This document shows, piece by piece, positions 24,298 through 32,545 of a stretch of DNA of 55,175 nt. Location of the stretch: positions 1 through 55,175 of the forward strand of contig CAJUAL010000014.1 in NCBI GenBank assembly GCA_910584405.1, given 5' to 3'. Source of the DNA: an uncultured Vampirovibrio sp. (lineage in GTDB: Bacteria; Cyanobacteriota; Vampirovibrionia; Gastranaerophilales; Gastranaerophilaceae). The position numbers and the translations under genes were made by a program. Each line of letters opens with the position of its first letter. The stretch's first letter is position 1. Under the pieces are notes generated by a model, which worked only from the letters and a program-made list of their open reading frames with translations, was not told the origin of the DNA and made no database searches.

Positions 24298-24627
24298 ATG
24301 AAACATCAAAATGCTGTTTATATATTAACCAACTATCTAAATACAACATTATATATTGGAGTAACCAACAATTTATTAAGAAGAATTTATGAGCACAAAA
24401 CCAAACAAAATGAGGGTTTTAGTTCTAAATATAATTTAAACAAACTTGTATATTTTGAAACAACCGAATCTATTGAAGAGGCTTTAAATCGTGAAAAACA
24501 ACTTAAAAATTGGAAGCGCGAATGGAAATTAGCTTTAATAAAAGAAAACAATCCTGAATTTAAAGATTTGTCATATGATATTGGACTAACAAATGAATTG
24601 ATAGACCCTGAATCAAGTTCAGGGTGA
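24298..24627 (+). CDS. Single-domain GIY-YIG endonuclease (COG2827-like)
   Basis: 109 residues. The fold signatures are complete: VYILTNYLNTTLYIGVTNNL (the GIY and YIG strands as VYI and YIG), the catalytic Arg and His in LLRRIYEHK, the metal-binding Glu in EALNREKQLK, and NNPEFKDL near the end. Single-domain members of this family cut DNA by a Tyr/Glu mechanism; their physiological targets are poorly known. The terminal LIDPESSSG is translated from the right inverted-repeat arm. Expression appears leaderless from a promoter whose -35 lies in the left arm. Confidence 0.92.
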   Translation: MKHQNAVYILTNYLNTTLYIGVTNNLLRRIYEHKTKQNEGFSSKYNLNKLVYFETTESIEEALNREKQLKNWKREWKLALIKENNPEFKDLSYDIGLTNELIDPESSSG

Positions 24628-24658
24628 CGATAGGGATTGTTCAGGATAACACTAAATT

Positions 24659-25342
24659 TTAACGTTTAAGGGGTATCAGATTATAAACAACCAACAGCGA
24701 CATTATCACGGCAAGACCGATAATTTTAAACTTCAAAATCGCAAACGTTACAACAATACTTATCACAATCGCCAAAACCAACCTCAACGCGATTGTCCTA
24801 ATCCGTTCTTTCAACTCATTGGCTTCATCATCAGCCTTAATTTCTTTCGCCATTTTATCAATATTTGACTGCTCTTTAGCCTTTTCCTCAACCGTATCAT
24901 CAATCACGGCAGATTCCTTCAACTCTTCCACCGCATCATTATACGTTCTATCCACAAACCGTTTTACAAGCGACAATACAACCGCCTCAGGCGCCTCGTT
25001 TTTCACGCACGCATACATAACTTCCCACATCGCATACCAAATCTTTTGCATAACAACTTTCCAGTATTTTGCGGGAATCCCCGAACGAAACAGGTCAATT
25101 TCCTTATGAAACGACCACTCTGCCATTATCTGAATATAAAAACACTGATTCTCAAAATCTAAATTCTTAAACTCCTCAGTATCCTGCATTGATTCAGCAA
25201 GCAAAGTTGCAGATTTTTTCATATTAGTTGTTAAATAGCTTTTCTGAAGTTCATTAACATCTTCAGGCAGCAATGGCGCAACCTGATCTATCAAATTCTG
25301 AATAAAATCTACGTATTTTTGGTCTAAAACCTTTTCGTCCAT
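24659..25342 (-). CDS. Hypothetical membrane-anchored protein
   Basis: A 227-residue protein of unknown family. Residues 1-180 are soluble and helical, with aromatic-rich segments (QCFYIQIMAEWSFHKEIDLF, YWKVVMQKIWYAMWEVMYAC). Two transmembrane helices close the protein (about 188-205, LRLVLAIVISIVVTFAIL, and 208-223). Predicted topology is a cytoplasmic N-domain tethered by a C-terminal hairpin. It is divergent from murA with about 145 bp between. No function is offered. Confidence 0.65.
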   Translation of the reverse strand: MDEKVLDQKYVDFIQNLIDQVAPLLPEDVNELQKSYLTTNMKKSATLLAESMQDTEEFKNLDFENQCFYIQIMAEWSFHKEIDLFRSGIPAKYWKVVMQKIWYAMWEVMYACVKNEAPEAVVLSLVKRFVDRTYNDAVEELKESAVIDDTVEEKAKEQSNIDKMAKEIKADDEANELKERIRTIALRLVLAIVISIVVTFAILKFKIIGLAVIMSLLVVYNLIPLKR

Positions 25343-25488
25343 TTTTTTATTATATGAAATAAATTGACAGAATTTGTCATATATATAGACTAAATATCTT
25401 TACATAATTTAATTTATTTACATCAAAGCGCTCGGGTTGTATTATTATATATAGTAAGATATGATGAAGATTTCTTTCGGAGGCTAAG

Positions 25489-26808
25489 TTGGTAGAAAGA
25501 TTTTATATAAAAGGCGGAACCCCGCTAAAAGGTGAAGTTTCAATAGGCGGAGCTAAAAACTCGGTGCTAAAGCTTATGGCAGCAGCGATTTTAGCAAAAG
25601 GCGAATCAAAAATATACAATGTACCTGATTTAACAGACGTTGAGATTATGCTAAACGTAATTGCTCAATTAGGTTGTAAAACAAGTTATAACAGAGAAGA
25701 AAAATCACTTACAATTGATGCTACAGATATTACTAACGTAACCGCAAGTTATGAATTAGTAAGCAAAATGAGAGCATCATTTATTGTATTGGGAGCATTG
25801 GTTTCTCGTTGTAAAGAAGCTCGTGTAGCACTTCCAGGGGGATGTGCGATAGGTGAAAGACGCGTTGATTTCCACATAAGAGGTCTTGAAGCTCTGGGAG
25901 CTAAGATTAAAATCGAAAACGGTTACGTACATGCTAAAACTAACAAACTTGTTGGTTCTGATGTTTACCTTGATATTCCGTCAGTTGGTGCAACAGAAAA
26001 CATAATGCTTGCGTCAGTTCTTGCAGAAGGCTCAACAAAAATTCAAAACGCAGCTCAAGAACCTGAGATTGTTGATTTGGCAAACTTCTTAAATACAATG
26101 GGCGCTGATATTATCGGTGCGGGAACCTCTGAAATCATTATTAACGGGGTTAAACAAACCGACCTTCACCCGATTGAATACACAACAATCCCTGATAGAA
26201 TCGAAGCAGGAACCTATATGACCGCAATTATTGCAACAAAAGGTAAAGGTATTATCAAAAATATCTACCCTGCTCATTTGACATTCTTTACAGATAAATT
26301 ACTAAAAATGGGTGCTAACATTAAGCTTTTAGACCCGACATCAATGGAAGTAAGCTGTAAAAACCGCTTAAATTCAATAAATTTTGTTACTCAGCCATAC
26401 CCGGGATTCCCGACAGACTTGCAATCTATGGCTATGACTCTTCTGACAACCGCAAACGGCGTTGGAATTATCACAGAAAGCCTTTACGAAAACAGATTTA
26501 TGCAAGTTCCTGACCTAAACAGAATGGGAGCTGATATTCACCAAGACAGAAACCACGCAATTATAAAAGGTGTTAAAAAACTTTCAGGTGCAACTTTAAC
26601 AGCAAGCGATTTACGTGCAGGTGCTTCACTTGTTGTCGCAGCACTAATGGCTGACGGAAATTCTGTTGTTGAAAAACTACATCATATAGATAGAGGATAC
26701 GAAAACTTCGAAAGTAAGATAAGATTGTTAGGAGGGAAAATCGAACGTAGAAATGATGAATCCCCAATAAACCTAACGGAGGGTACACATAATGAGTCCT
26801 ACTTATAA
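25489..26808 (+). CDS. murA: UDP-N-acetylglucosamine 1-carboxyvinyltransferase
   Basis: 439 residues. It commits UDP-GlcNAc to peptidoglycan by transferring enolpyruvate from PEP in the cytoplasm. Key residues are Lys23 and Asn24 (GGAKNSV) and the catalytic, fosfomycin-sensitive Cys119 in LPGGCAIGERRVDFHI. A late FPTDLQSMAM motif completes the active site. It starts at TTG (25489) behind GGAGG; no ATG in frame fits the start of the family (MVERFYIKGG). The next gene overlaps its 3' end by 17 nt. Confidence 0.96.
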   Translation: MVERFYIKGGTPLKGEVSIGGAKNSVLKLMAAAILAKGESKIYNVPDLTDVEIMLNVIAQLGCKTSYNREEKSLTIDATDITNVTASYELVSKMRASFIVLGALVSRCKEARVALPGGCAIGERRVDFHIRGLEALGAKIKIENGYVHAKTNKLVGSDVYLDIPSVGATENIMLASVLAEGSTKIQNAAQEPEIVDLANFLNTMGADIIGAGTSEIIINGVKQTDLHPIEYTTIPDRIEAGTYMTAIIATKGKGIIKNIYPAHLTFFTDKLLKMGANIKLLDPTSMEVSCKNRLNSINFVTQPYPGFPTDLQSMAMTLLTTANGVGIITESLYENRFMQVPDLNRMGADIHQDRNHAIIKGVKKLSGATLTASDLRAGASLVVAALMADGNSVVEKLHHIDRGYENFESKIRLLGGKIERRNDESPINLTEGTHNESYL

Positions 26809-27130
26809 ACGTTGGTATGATCATGACCCGTTATTATTAGAAGTTATTGAGCTTTTAAGAAACTATCAAACAGAATTAAGAGCTCAAGCAGAGATTTTTC
26901 TGCAAAAAATTGAAGAAAAAGTTTCAAAAGAAACAATAGATAAGTTTTATGCAATGGTTAAACCCGTAAATGCAAACAACCGTTGGTACGATAAAGACCC
27001 TGTTATCTCAAGAACAGTTGAAATCCTAAGAATTGTACCACCGGAAGCCCAAAGAATTTGTGCACAAAACTTTATCAAAACCCTGAAAGAAATGGGAATT
27101 GAATACGAAAGTAAAAATGTGCAATTATAA
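26792..27130 (+). CDS. Hypothetical 112-residue protein with duplicated RWYD.DP motif
   Basis: Not assigned to a named family. Two similar halves are visible: KRWYDHDPLLLEVIELLRNY (7-26) and NRWYDKDPVISRTVEILRIV (62-81), so the protein is an internal duplication. It is helical and cytoplasmic. The start overlaps murA by 17 nt and has its own CGGAGGG ribosome site 7 nt upstream, implying coupled expression with murA. A terminator follows at 27161. The conservation of the two halves suggests a structural or binding role. Confidence 0.7.
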   Translation: MSPTYKRWYDHDPLLLEVIELLRNYQTELRAQAEIFLQKIEEKVSKETIDKFYAMVKPVNANNRWYDKDPVISRTVEILRIVPPEAQRICAQNFIKTLKEMGIEYESKNVQL

Positions 27131-27160
27131 TGTAGTAGGTGAAAAATGTGAAGGTAATAT

Positions 27161-27190
27161 AGAATCCCAAAATTGGGATTCTTTCTTTTT
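27161..27190 (+). terminator. Terminator of murA operon
   Basis: Stem AGAATCCCAA / TTGGGATTCT with a 2-nt loop, then TTCTTTTTT. Confidence 0.85.
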
Positions 27191-27294
27191 TATTACAAAT
27201 TATTACAAAATTAAGCAATTTTTAAAAAGAAAATTTGTTTATATAAATATATAAATTATTTAGGGGAACAATAAAAATTAAGGGGAAAATTACT

Positions 27295-27912
27295 ATGGCA
27301 GATTTATCTTTGCGTCCGGTAGCACAAAATGATTCGAATGCAGCAGGTTGTTGTATTTATATGTCACCTGAAGAAGTTGAAAAAAGAAAAAAATTGGCTG
27401 AATTATTTAAAAAAATCAGTGACGCCGGAGAAAAGCCTCAAGTACCTATTGGAATTTGGAGCGGTACAGAAAATTTAGACGAATTAATTAAAAAATTAAC
27501 CGAACTAAAAGAAAAACGAGATGCAGCACTTGAAAAGTTAGATAAGAAAAAGTCTTCAATGGGTATAACTTATGCAGAAGCAAGAAAAACAATGGAAGAA
27601 ATTGAAGCTAAACATAAACAAGATACTAATCCATTATTAATGTTTTTAAAAATGCAAAAATTCGATCCAAGCAAACTTGAAGAACCTGATAAATCAAGAT
27701 ACTTCCAAGCAATGGCAGCCTGCATTGAAATAGAAAATGCAAATCAGGATTTAGCAATGGAAGCAGGTCGTCATACCGAATATCCAAAAGGTAAAGATGA
27801 TGAATTTTGGGCAAATACAGGTACTATAGGAACTTTTAAAGATAACCAAAAAAAAATTTTACTTTATTACCCTGATAGAGATAAAGAAAAATCACAAATT
27901 CAATTATTATAA
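27295..27912 (+). CDS. Hypothetical coiled-coil protein
   Basis: A 205-residue protein I do not recognise. It has no signal peptide. An opening with GCCIYMSPEEVEKRKKLAELF is followed by charged helices (about 60-125, ELKEKRDAALEKLDKKKSSM) and a less regular C-terminus. AAGGGG precedes the ATG. It stands alone, with terminators on both sides. In composition it resembles other signal-less proteins of this window (7, 46.5 and 51.8 kb). Confidence 0.6.
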   Translation: MADLSLRPVAQNDSNAAGCCIYMSPEEVEKRKKLAELFKKISDAGEKPQVPIGIWSGTENLDELIKKLTELKEKRDAALEKLDKKKSSMGITYAEARKTMEEIEAKHKQDTNPLLMFLKMQKFDPSKLEEPDKSRYFQAMAACIEIENANQDLAMEAGRHTEYPKGKDDEFWANTGTIGTFKDNQKKILLYYPDRDKEKSQIQLL

Positions 27913-27919
27913 GAATAAG

Positions 27920-27950
27920 AAGCGGCCTGAGATTTCATCTCAAGCCGCTT
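27920..27950. terminator. Bidirectional terminator
   Basis: Stem AAGCGGCCTGAGAT / ATCTCAAGCCGCTT with one mismatch and a TT(C) loop. It lies between two convergent genes. Confidence 0.85.
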
Positions 27951-27956
27951 TATCTG

Positions 27957-29966
27957 TTAAACATTTGTAGTAAGAGATGGTGCGATTGATATAAACTGTC
28001 GAACCAAATCGCTGTCCCATTGGGTTCCTGCACCTTCTTTTAATATTGAACAAGCCTTTTCTATAGGCATACCTTTTCTGTACGGTCTGTCACTGACAAG
28101 TGCGTGGTAAGCATCTGCAACTGATACAATTCTTGCCGCAAGAGGTATTTCATTACCTTTCAAGCCTTCAGGATAACCTCTACCGTCAAGTCTTTCGTGG
28201 TGATACTTAACAATAGGGATTAAATCTCTTAAGGCATCATTTGGTTCAAGAACCTTTTCAGCACCGATTGTAGGGTGTTGTTTCATAATTTCCCATTCCT
28301 GATCGGTTAATTTACCCGGTTTTTTCAGAACAGACTCTGGAATACCGATTTTTCCGACATCATGCAATAAAGCACCGATTTTAATCCGTTCAACTTCTTG
28401 TTCGGGAAGTCGGACAGCACGAGCAAGAGCTTCCGAATATCTCGAAACTGATGTTGAGTGACCTTTTGTGTAAGGGTCTTTTGCGTCAATCGCGCCGGCT
28501 AAAGATGTAACCATTTCCATTAAGTGAGAATGGTTCATTATTTCTTCCTGATTGAACTTGTGAACAAGTTCTTCTTCAAAGTTTATACCAATTTGAGAGT
28601 GGCGTTTTGCAAGAACTTCCGCGAACGAATTAAGCGCCATATCATCCCAGAAATTAAAGTCTGATGAGCTTACAATTGCCGACATTCCTTCTTTGTAACC
28701 TCTTGCTTGAGAGATAAACATAGCTTGTTCCGCCAGTATAAGAAGTTTTTCCTGATCAATTGTGCATTCTGGATATGTAGAAATACCAACAGATACCTTA
28801 ATCGGTCCTACATCGTCCACAAAACAGCAAGACAGGCAATATGTTATGTATTCTGCAAGATATTTTGCATCTTTTGTATCTGTATTTGGCATAATTACTG
28901 CAATTTCATCTCCGCCGTATCTGCCTGCAAAATCATTTGCTCTTATGTTTTGTTTAATCTTTTCAGCAATAGTCTTGATAACTTCGTCGCCTTTTGCGTG
29001 TCCGAGTTCTCTATTAATTTTAGAAATATTATTAACATCAAACATTACAACTGACAAAGGTGTATTGGTTTCTTTAGCTCTGTTAAGTTCATTTGCCAGA
29101 ACTTCCTGAAAACCTCTGTGGTTATACAATGATGTTAAATTATCAGTATTTGCAAACTTGCTTGTTTGTTCAATCAATTGGAAATTGTGTATAAACATTC
29201 CCATATAATTTGCAAAAAATGTTGCAAGACTTACTTTAATATTAGCAACATCTTGTCCGACAAGCATTACCCCGATGCACTTGTTTACAGACATCATAGG
29301 AACTATTACGGAACTTGTTTTCATTAAATAAGGAATGTTCAGATAATTAATATTGTCTTTATCAATTATAACTTTATTTTGGTAACATTTTATAATCGGG
29401 TTATTCTCATCAGATAGAAATACTTTTGAAGAATATGTATTACCTGTTTTACTGAATAGTTTTAAATTTATACATTTTGATTTTTCATGCAGCAAACCAA
29501 AAGCAATAAAGTTACATTTTAGTTTATTTACAAAAATATCATTAAGCTTAGCAAATAAATCGACAAGATTTTTATTATTTTGGAAAGCGTCTGAAAAACA
29601 TCTTAAAATCTCAAAATAATTAATATTAGAACTTATCGGATTAGTATTTTGTGTATAAGTATTAGTATAAGAACGCGGTTTAGTTCTTGTTATATTGAAG
29701 TTATTAATAGTTTCTACAATACTTCCAAGGCTTGCTTCTTCTGCAACAGAAATAGGCTTAATCAAGTTATTAAGACTTTTGCGGGTTTTCTTTAACTTTA
29801 AATCTTCTTCCTGTACAGCATTATTATTTTGCGCAGCATCTTTTGGAACCGAAATCATCTTTATCCCTTCAATAGGCGATTTTGCCTTGCTGATAGGATT
29901 AGAATTTAAGGTCTTACTCTTTCCTTTAGTGTTTTTCTTTAATTCTTTATTATCTACGTTTTCCAA
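27957..29966 (-). CDS. GAF-like / GGDEF / HD-GYP signalling protein
   Basis: 669 residues. Residues 1-110 are Lys/Asn-rich and disordered-looking. A GAF-like sensor region spans about 120-270. A GGDEF domain (about 280-430) contains SLYNHRGF and RYGGDEIAV, the intact GGDEF-type active site for cyclic-di-nucleotide synthesis. An HD-GYP phosphodiesterase domain (about 480-660) has HDVGKIGIPE, the HHERLDGRGYPEGL box and ADAYHAL. Both domains look catalytically complete, so the protein could make and break a cyclic dinucleotide. No membrane segment is seen, so it is cytoplasmic. The signal it senses is unknown. Confidence 0.9.
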   Translation of the reverse strand: MENVDNKELKKNTKGKSKTLNSNPISKAKSPIEGIKMISVPKDAAQNNNAVQEEDLKLKKTRKSLNNLIKPISVAEEASLGSIVETINNFNITRTKPRSYTNTYTQNTNPISSNINYFEILRCFSDAFQNNKNLVDLFAKLNDIFVNKLKCNFIAFGLLHEKSKCINLKLFSKTGNTYSSKVFLSDENNPIIKCYQNKVIIDKDNINYLNIPYLMKTSSVIVPMMSVNKCIGVMLVGQDVANIKVSLATFFANYMGMFIHNFQLIEQTSKFANTDNLTSLYNHRGFQEVLANELNRAKETNTPLSVVMFDVNNISKINRELGHAKGDEVIKTIAEKIKQNIRANDFAGRYGGDEIAVIMPNTDTKDAKYLAEYITYCLSCCFVDDVGPIKVSVGISTYPECTIDQEKLLILAEQAMFISQARGYKEGMSAIVSSSDFNFWDDMALNSFAEVLAKRHSQIGINFEEELVHKFNQEEIMNHSHLMEMVTSLAGAIDAKDPYTKGHSTSVSRYSEALARAVRLPEQEVERIKIGALLHDVGKIGIPESVLKKPGKLTDQEWEIMKQHPTIGAEKVLEPNDALRDLIPIVKYHHERLDGRGYPEGLKGNEIPLAARIVSVADAYHALVSDRPYRKGMPIEKACSILKEGAGTQWDSDLVRQFISIAPSLTTNV

Positions 29967-30290
29967 ATCTACACTACCTGCAATTTCTGTTTATAATCCA
30001 TGTGATAAAATTTTTTTGCTAACATTATCACAATGTTTTACATTACTAAACAATTCTACCTCATATAGTTATAAAATCAATCCTGCAAACAGACGGCATG
30101 GATTAATCACACTAACTGACTTTATCCACAATACTTACTACACTCATAGTATAAATCATGTTTTATCGTTTTTAAACCCCAGAAAAGTAAAATGTTAATA
30201 TATGTAACAATGTCTATTAAAATCCTAAAGTTTTTTAGAAAGCAATCCGATATAGAGTTTGTAATTAGAAAATACTAAGGAGTGTATACA
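29967..30290. other. Divergent intergenic region with one DnaA-box match
   Basis: About 320 bp between the divergent GGDEF/HD-GYP and 69-residue genes, with no convincing ORF. It has one perfect TTATCCACA (30122-30130) and AT-rich promoter-like runs. A single box does not make an origin. Confidence 0.5.
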
Positions 30291-30500
30291 ATGTCAGAGA
30301 AAAAGATTATGGATGTAGAAGATTTAATGGTAGATTACGCTGAAATGACAAGTTTTGATTTCGGCTCTTTAAATGATGAAGAAATGAATACATTAAATAA
30401 AATTACTAACAGCGAATATTCAAGAAAACCCTATGCGTTTAAATACGGAAACTTTAAGCTTGTGGATTTTTTCCATTCACTGCTGACAGATAGAGGCTAA
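30291..30500 (+). CDS. Hypothetical 69-residue acidic protein
   Basis: Not recognised. The start at 30291 is set by AAGGAG 9 nt upstream; an in-frame GTG at 30282 lacks a site. Acidic N-half (MSEKKIMDVEDLMVDYAEM), then a basic C-half (KFGNFKLV-like end with FFHSLLTDRG). The next small gene begins 28 nt later, so the two form a mini-operon closed by the terminator at 30787. Confidence 0.6.
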   Translation: MSEKKIMDVEDLMVDYAEMTSFDFGSLNDEEMNTLNKITNSEYSRKPYAFKYGNFKLVDFFHSLLTDRG

Positions 30501-30528
30501 TAGCTGTTTGATTTTGGAGATATGTGAT

Positions 30529-30759
30529 ATGAACGAAAAACAAATATTTGAATCAGGATGTTTTTTGCCAAGCTGGGCAGAAGATGTCACAGCAGAAGAG
30601 TCGCCGATTTCTGTAGTCTATACAAGACAAAACAAGGATTTGCCGACACTTTTGAAGGAATTAGATGATATTAAAGACCGTATACAAGAAATTCAAGCCA
30701 AACAATGGCAACTCGCTAAACTTATTCATTTCCATGAAAACAGTTTTGCAGAAAAATAA
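30529..30759 (+). CDS. Hypothetical 76-residue protein
   Basis: Not recognised. The start at 30529 has TTGGAG 9 nt upstream and is preferred over the TTG at 30508. The N-half contains SGCFLPSWAEDVTAEESPIS; the C-half is a helix (LLKELDDIKDRIQEIQAKQWQ) of coiled-coil type. It follows the 69-residue gene closely in the same direction and ends before a terminator. Confidence 0.6.
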   Translation: MNEKQIFESGCFLPSWAEDVTAEESPISVVYTRQNKDLPTLLKELDDIKDRIQEIQAKQWQLAKLIHFHENSFAEK

Positions 30760-30786
30760 CGACTACCAGACACATACATAATAAAA

Positions 30787-30818
30787 AGCCATAAAACATA
30801 AGTTTATGGCTATTTTTT
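30787..30818 (+). terminator. Terminator of the two-gene small operon
   Basis: Stem AGCCATAAA / TTTATGGCT followed by ATTTTTTTA. Confidence 0.85.
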
Positions 30819-30843
30819 TACTATTCGAGGTTCACAAAAATTT

Positions 30844-31077
30844 TCAAGCAGTCTTGCGAATATCGGGTTCCCCGACTGTTTGAATTAATACGTCGATTAC
30901 TTTTGGCATTTGACAAATAAAAGAATAATGACCTTGAGAGAGTGAACATAGCTTGCAATCACAATTTATGGAATAGCATTCTAAAGCCTGTTCTGTCCAG
31001 TTTTGCGTAATAGATTCAGACATATCTTCATTGCCGGGCATATAAAAATCTATATTCTCGCTGATTATCCTATCCAT
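30844..31077 (-). CDS. Hypothetical Cys-containing 77-residue protein
   Basis: Not recognised. The start at 31077 is chosen for GGGAGG 5 nt upstream; the frame extends to 31110 without a site. Four Cys lie close together (CYSINCDCKLC, then FICQM), a spacing that could bind a metal. It ends VIDVLIQTVGEPDIRKTA. It is acidic overall, with no signal peptide. It stands alone beside a repeat pair. Confidence 0.55.
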   Translation of the reverse strand: MDRIISENIDFYMPGNEDMSESITQNWTEQALECYSINCDCKLCSLSQGHYSFICQMPKVIDVLIQTVGEPDIRKTA

Positions 31078-31203
31078 AACGCCTCCCAAAATTCTTAATA
31101 AAACACCCAATATAATTTTAAAAGATTAAGCGTTAGATTCAATCCTCTGTTTAATGTATTTTCAAAGAAGGAGAGTAAATATTGGTATTATTTGTTAAGG
31201 TTT

Positions 31204-31318
31204 GTCATTCTGACGAAAGTCAGAATCTATCAATGTTAGTTTATCCCGTAAGGGTATTTTAATCAAAACTGATAGATCCTGAATCAAGTTCAGGATGACA
31301 ATAGGGGTTGTTCAGGGT
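31204..31318. repeat. Inverted pair of palindromic repeats (REPIN-like)
   Basis: The left unit GTCATTCTGAC...GTCAGAATCTATC (31204-31232) faces the right unit GATAGATCC...GGATGAC (31271-31299). The right unit also has the extension ATAGGGGTTGTTCAGG seen in the GIY-YIG cassette arms. The spacer AATGTTAGTTTATCCCGTAA is close to that of the pair at 43.4 kb, so the pair spread as a unit. Confidence 0.75.
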
Positions 31319-31342
31319 GACATATTAAGAATAATTTTAGAA

Positions 31343-31370
31343 AAACCCTTCCGAAATTTCGGAAGGGTTT
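31343..31370 (-). terminator. Terminator of mfd-prsA
   Basis: A perfect 28-bp palindrome: AAACCCTTCCGAAA / TTTCGGAAGGGTTT. Confidence 0.8.
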
Positions 31371-31393
31371 ATATCTATATTTAATTTAACTAT

Positions 31394-32527
31394 TTATTTC
31401 TTTTTTGCTTTTTCTTTTTCTCTTGTTGCAGCTCCGCCTGTAGCATCATCAACTTGTCTTGTTAATTTCTTTTGGATAACTTCAGGATTGTATCTTTCAT
31501 CCATATATTTAATATCTGCTTTTTTCTTAGCTGCTTCTGTTAATTCATCAAGAGCTTTAATTTGTTGTTCGGTTCTCAAGTAATCTTTGATACTGTCTTT
31601 AGCTTTTTCATAAGGTGTTACACCTGCTTCACGACGATCATTTACCATAATGATATGATAACCGAACTGTGTTTTTACAACATCAGAAACTGTACTTGGT
31701 TTTGCTGAAAACGCTGCTTTTGAAAATTCAGGAACCATTTGTTCTTTTGCAAAGAAGCCTAAATCTCCGCCTTGTTTAGCTGAACCCGGATCTTCAGAGT
31801 ATTTTTTAGCATATTGAGCAAATTTTGAGCTGTCAGCTTGTAATTCTTTTGCAAGTTTTTCTGCTAAAGCTTGTTTTTCTGCTACAACTGCTTCTACTTG
31901 TTTTTTTAATTCTTCTGTTGGAATTTCTTTTTTAGCTTTTGCTTTTAAATCTTCACCGATTTGGTAAGGATTTGCTGCGATAAGAATGTGTGATGCTCTA
32001 ACTTGTTCAGGATTTTTGAACTTAGCAGGATTTTTCTTGTAGAAGTTTTCGCAATCTTTGTCTGTAATATTAATATTTCCTGCTGAATCAGCAAGCTTTT
32101 GCATTCTTACCTGATTTCTTACATCTTTTTTAAATTGAGAAGGGCTTACACCGTTTTGTTTAAGAATTTCTGCAAGTTTTTCTCTTCCGCCCATTTCTTC
32201 CATAATCTTTTTCAAAGCGCCTTCAACGTCTTTGTTTGTAACTTTTATACCGCGAGCGTCTGCTTCTTGGTCTAAAAGTTCTTGGATAATCAATTGATTA
32301 ATTACTCTTTGTTCTGTCATAAGGTATAAAAATCCGTCTTTATTACCTTTTAAATCGCCCATTTTACCAAACGGAGATTGTCCGATTGCCTGATCGATTA
32401 ATTTATCGTATTCACCTTGAGTAATAGGTTTATCGTTAATTGTAATAATCGCATTGTTTTTTACTCCGCAACCTGTAAACAATAATGCAGATAATGCTAA
32501 GGTTGTTACTAACTTAGAAACTTTCAT
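31394..32527 (-). CDS. Peptidyl-prolyl isomerase lipoprotein (PrsA/SurA-like)
   Basis: A 377-residue chaperone. A lipobox LFTGC makes Cys20 the lipidation site after a short signal peptide. A SurA_N-like helical domain (about 25-160) precedes a parvulin PpiC domain (about 170-290: VRASHILI, YSEDPGSAKQGGDLGFF, FGYHIIMV) and a helical, Lys-rich tail. Anchored to a membrane leaflet facing the periplasm, it would fold exported or outer-membrane proteins. It follows mfd by 18 nt on the same strand and shares its terminator. Confidence 0.92.
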   Translation of the reverse strand: MKVSKLVTTLALSALLFTGCGVKNNAIITINDKPITQGEYDKLIDQAIGQSPFGKMGDLKGNKDGFLYLMTEQRVINQLIIQELLDQEADARGIKVTNKDVEGALKKIMEEMGGREKLAEILKQNGVSPSQFKKDVRNQVRMQKLADSAGNINITDKDCENFYKKNPAKFKNPEQVRASHILIAANPYQIGEDLKAKAKKEIPTEELKKQVEAVVAEKQALAEKLAKELQADSSKFAQYAKKYSEDPGSAKQGGDLGFFAKEQMVPEFSKAAFSAKPSTVSDVVKTQFGYHIIMVNDRREAGVTPYEKAKDSIKDYLRTEQQIKALDELTEAAKKKADIKYMDERYNPEVIQKKLTRQVDDATGGAATREKEKAKKK

Positions 32528-32545
32528 TAAACTCTCTCTTTCTTT

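Larger units (their letters stand above)
24235..24643. mobile_element. 409-bp cassette: GIY-YIG gene between perfect 48-bp inverted repeats
   Basis: The left arm 24235-24282 and right arm 24596-24643 are, by my reading, exact reverse complements over 48 bp. Each arm contains the window's common palindromic repeat (CCCTGAACTTGATTCAGGG core) plus a conserved extension (GACGATAGGGATTGTTCA). The left arm gives the -35 box of the nuclease promoter; the right arm gives the last eight codons and the stop. A diverged single arm occurs at 31.27-31.32 kb. Movement is not demonstrated, and no target duplication is obvious at the ends. Confidence 0.7.

Noticed and set aside
24187..24650. CRISPR array from repeated palindromes
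   Set aside because: Repeats are in opposite orientations, irregularly spaced and not separated by uniform spacers, and no cas gene is present anywhere in the window.
25364..25396. TTGACA before murA as a promoter
   Set aside because: No -10 box lies at an acceptable distance (12 or 21 nt only), and the TTGACA is part of a TGACA/TGTCA inverted repeat. Unresolved.
30122..30130. Perfect DnaA box TTATCCACA in an AT-rich gap, considered as an origin
   Set aside because: Only one copy is seen, with no cluster of further boxes and no dnaA, dnaN or parAB neighbours.
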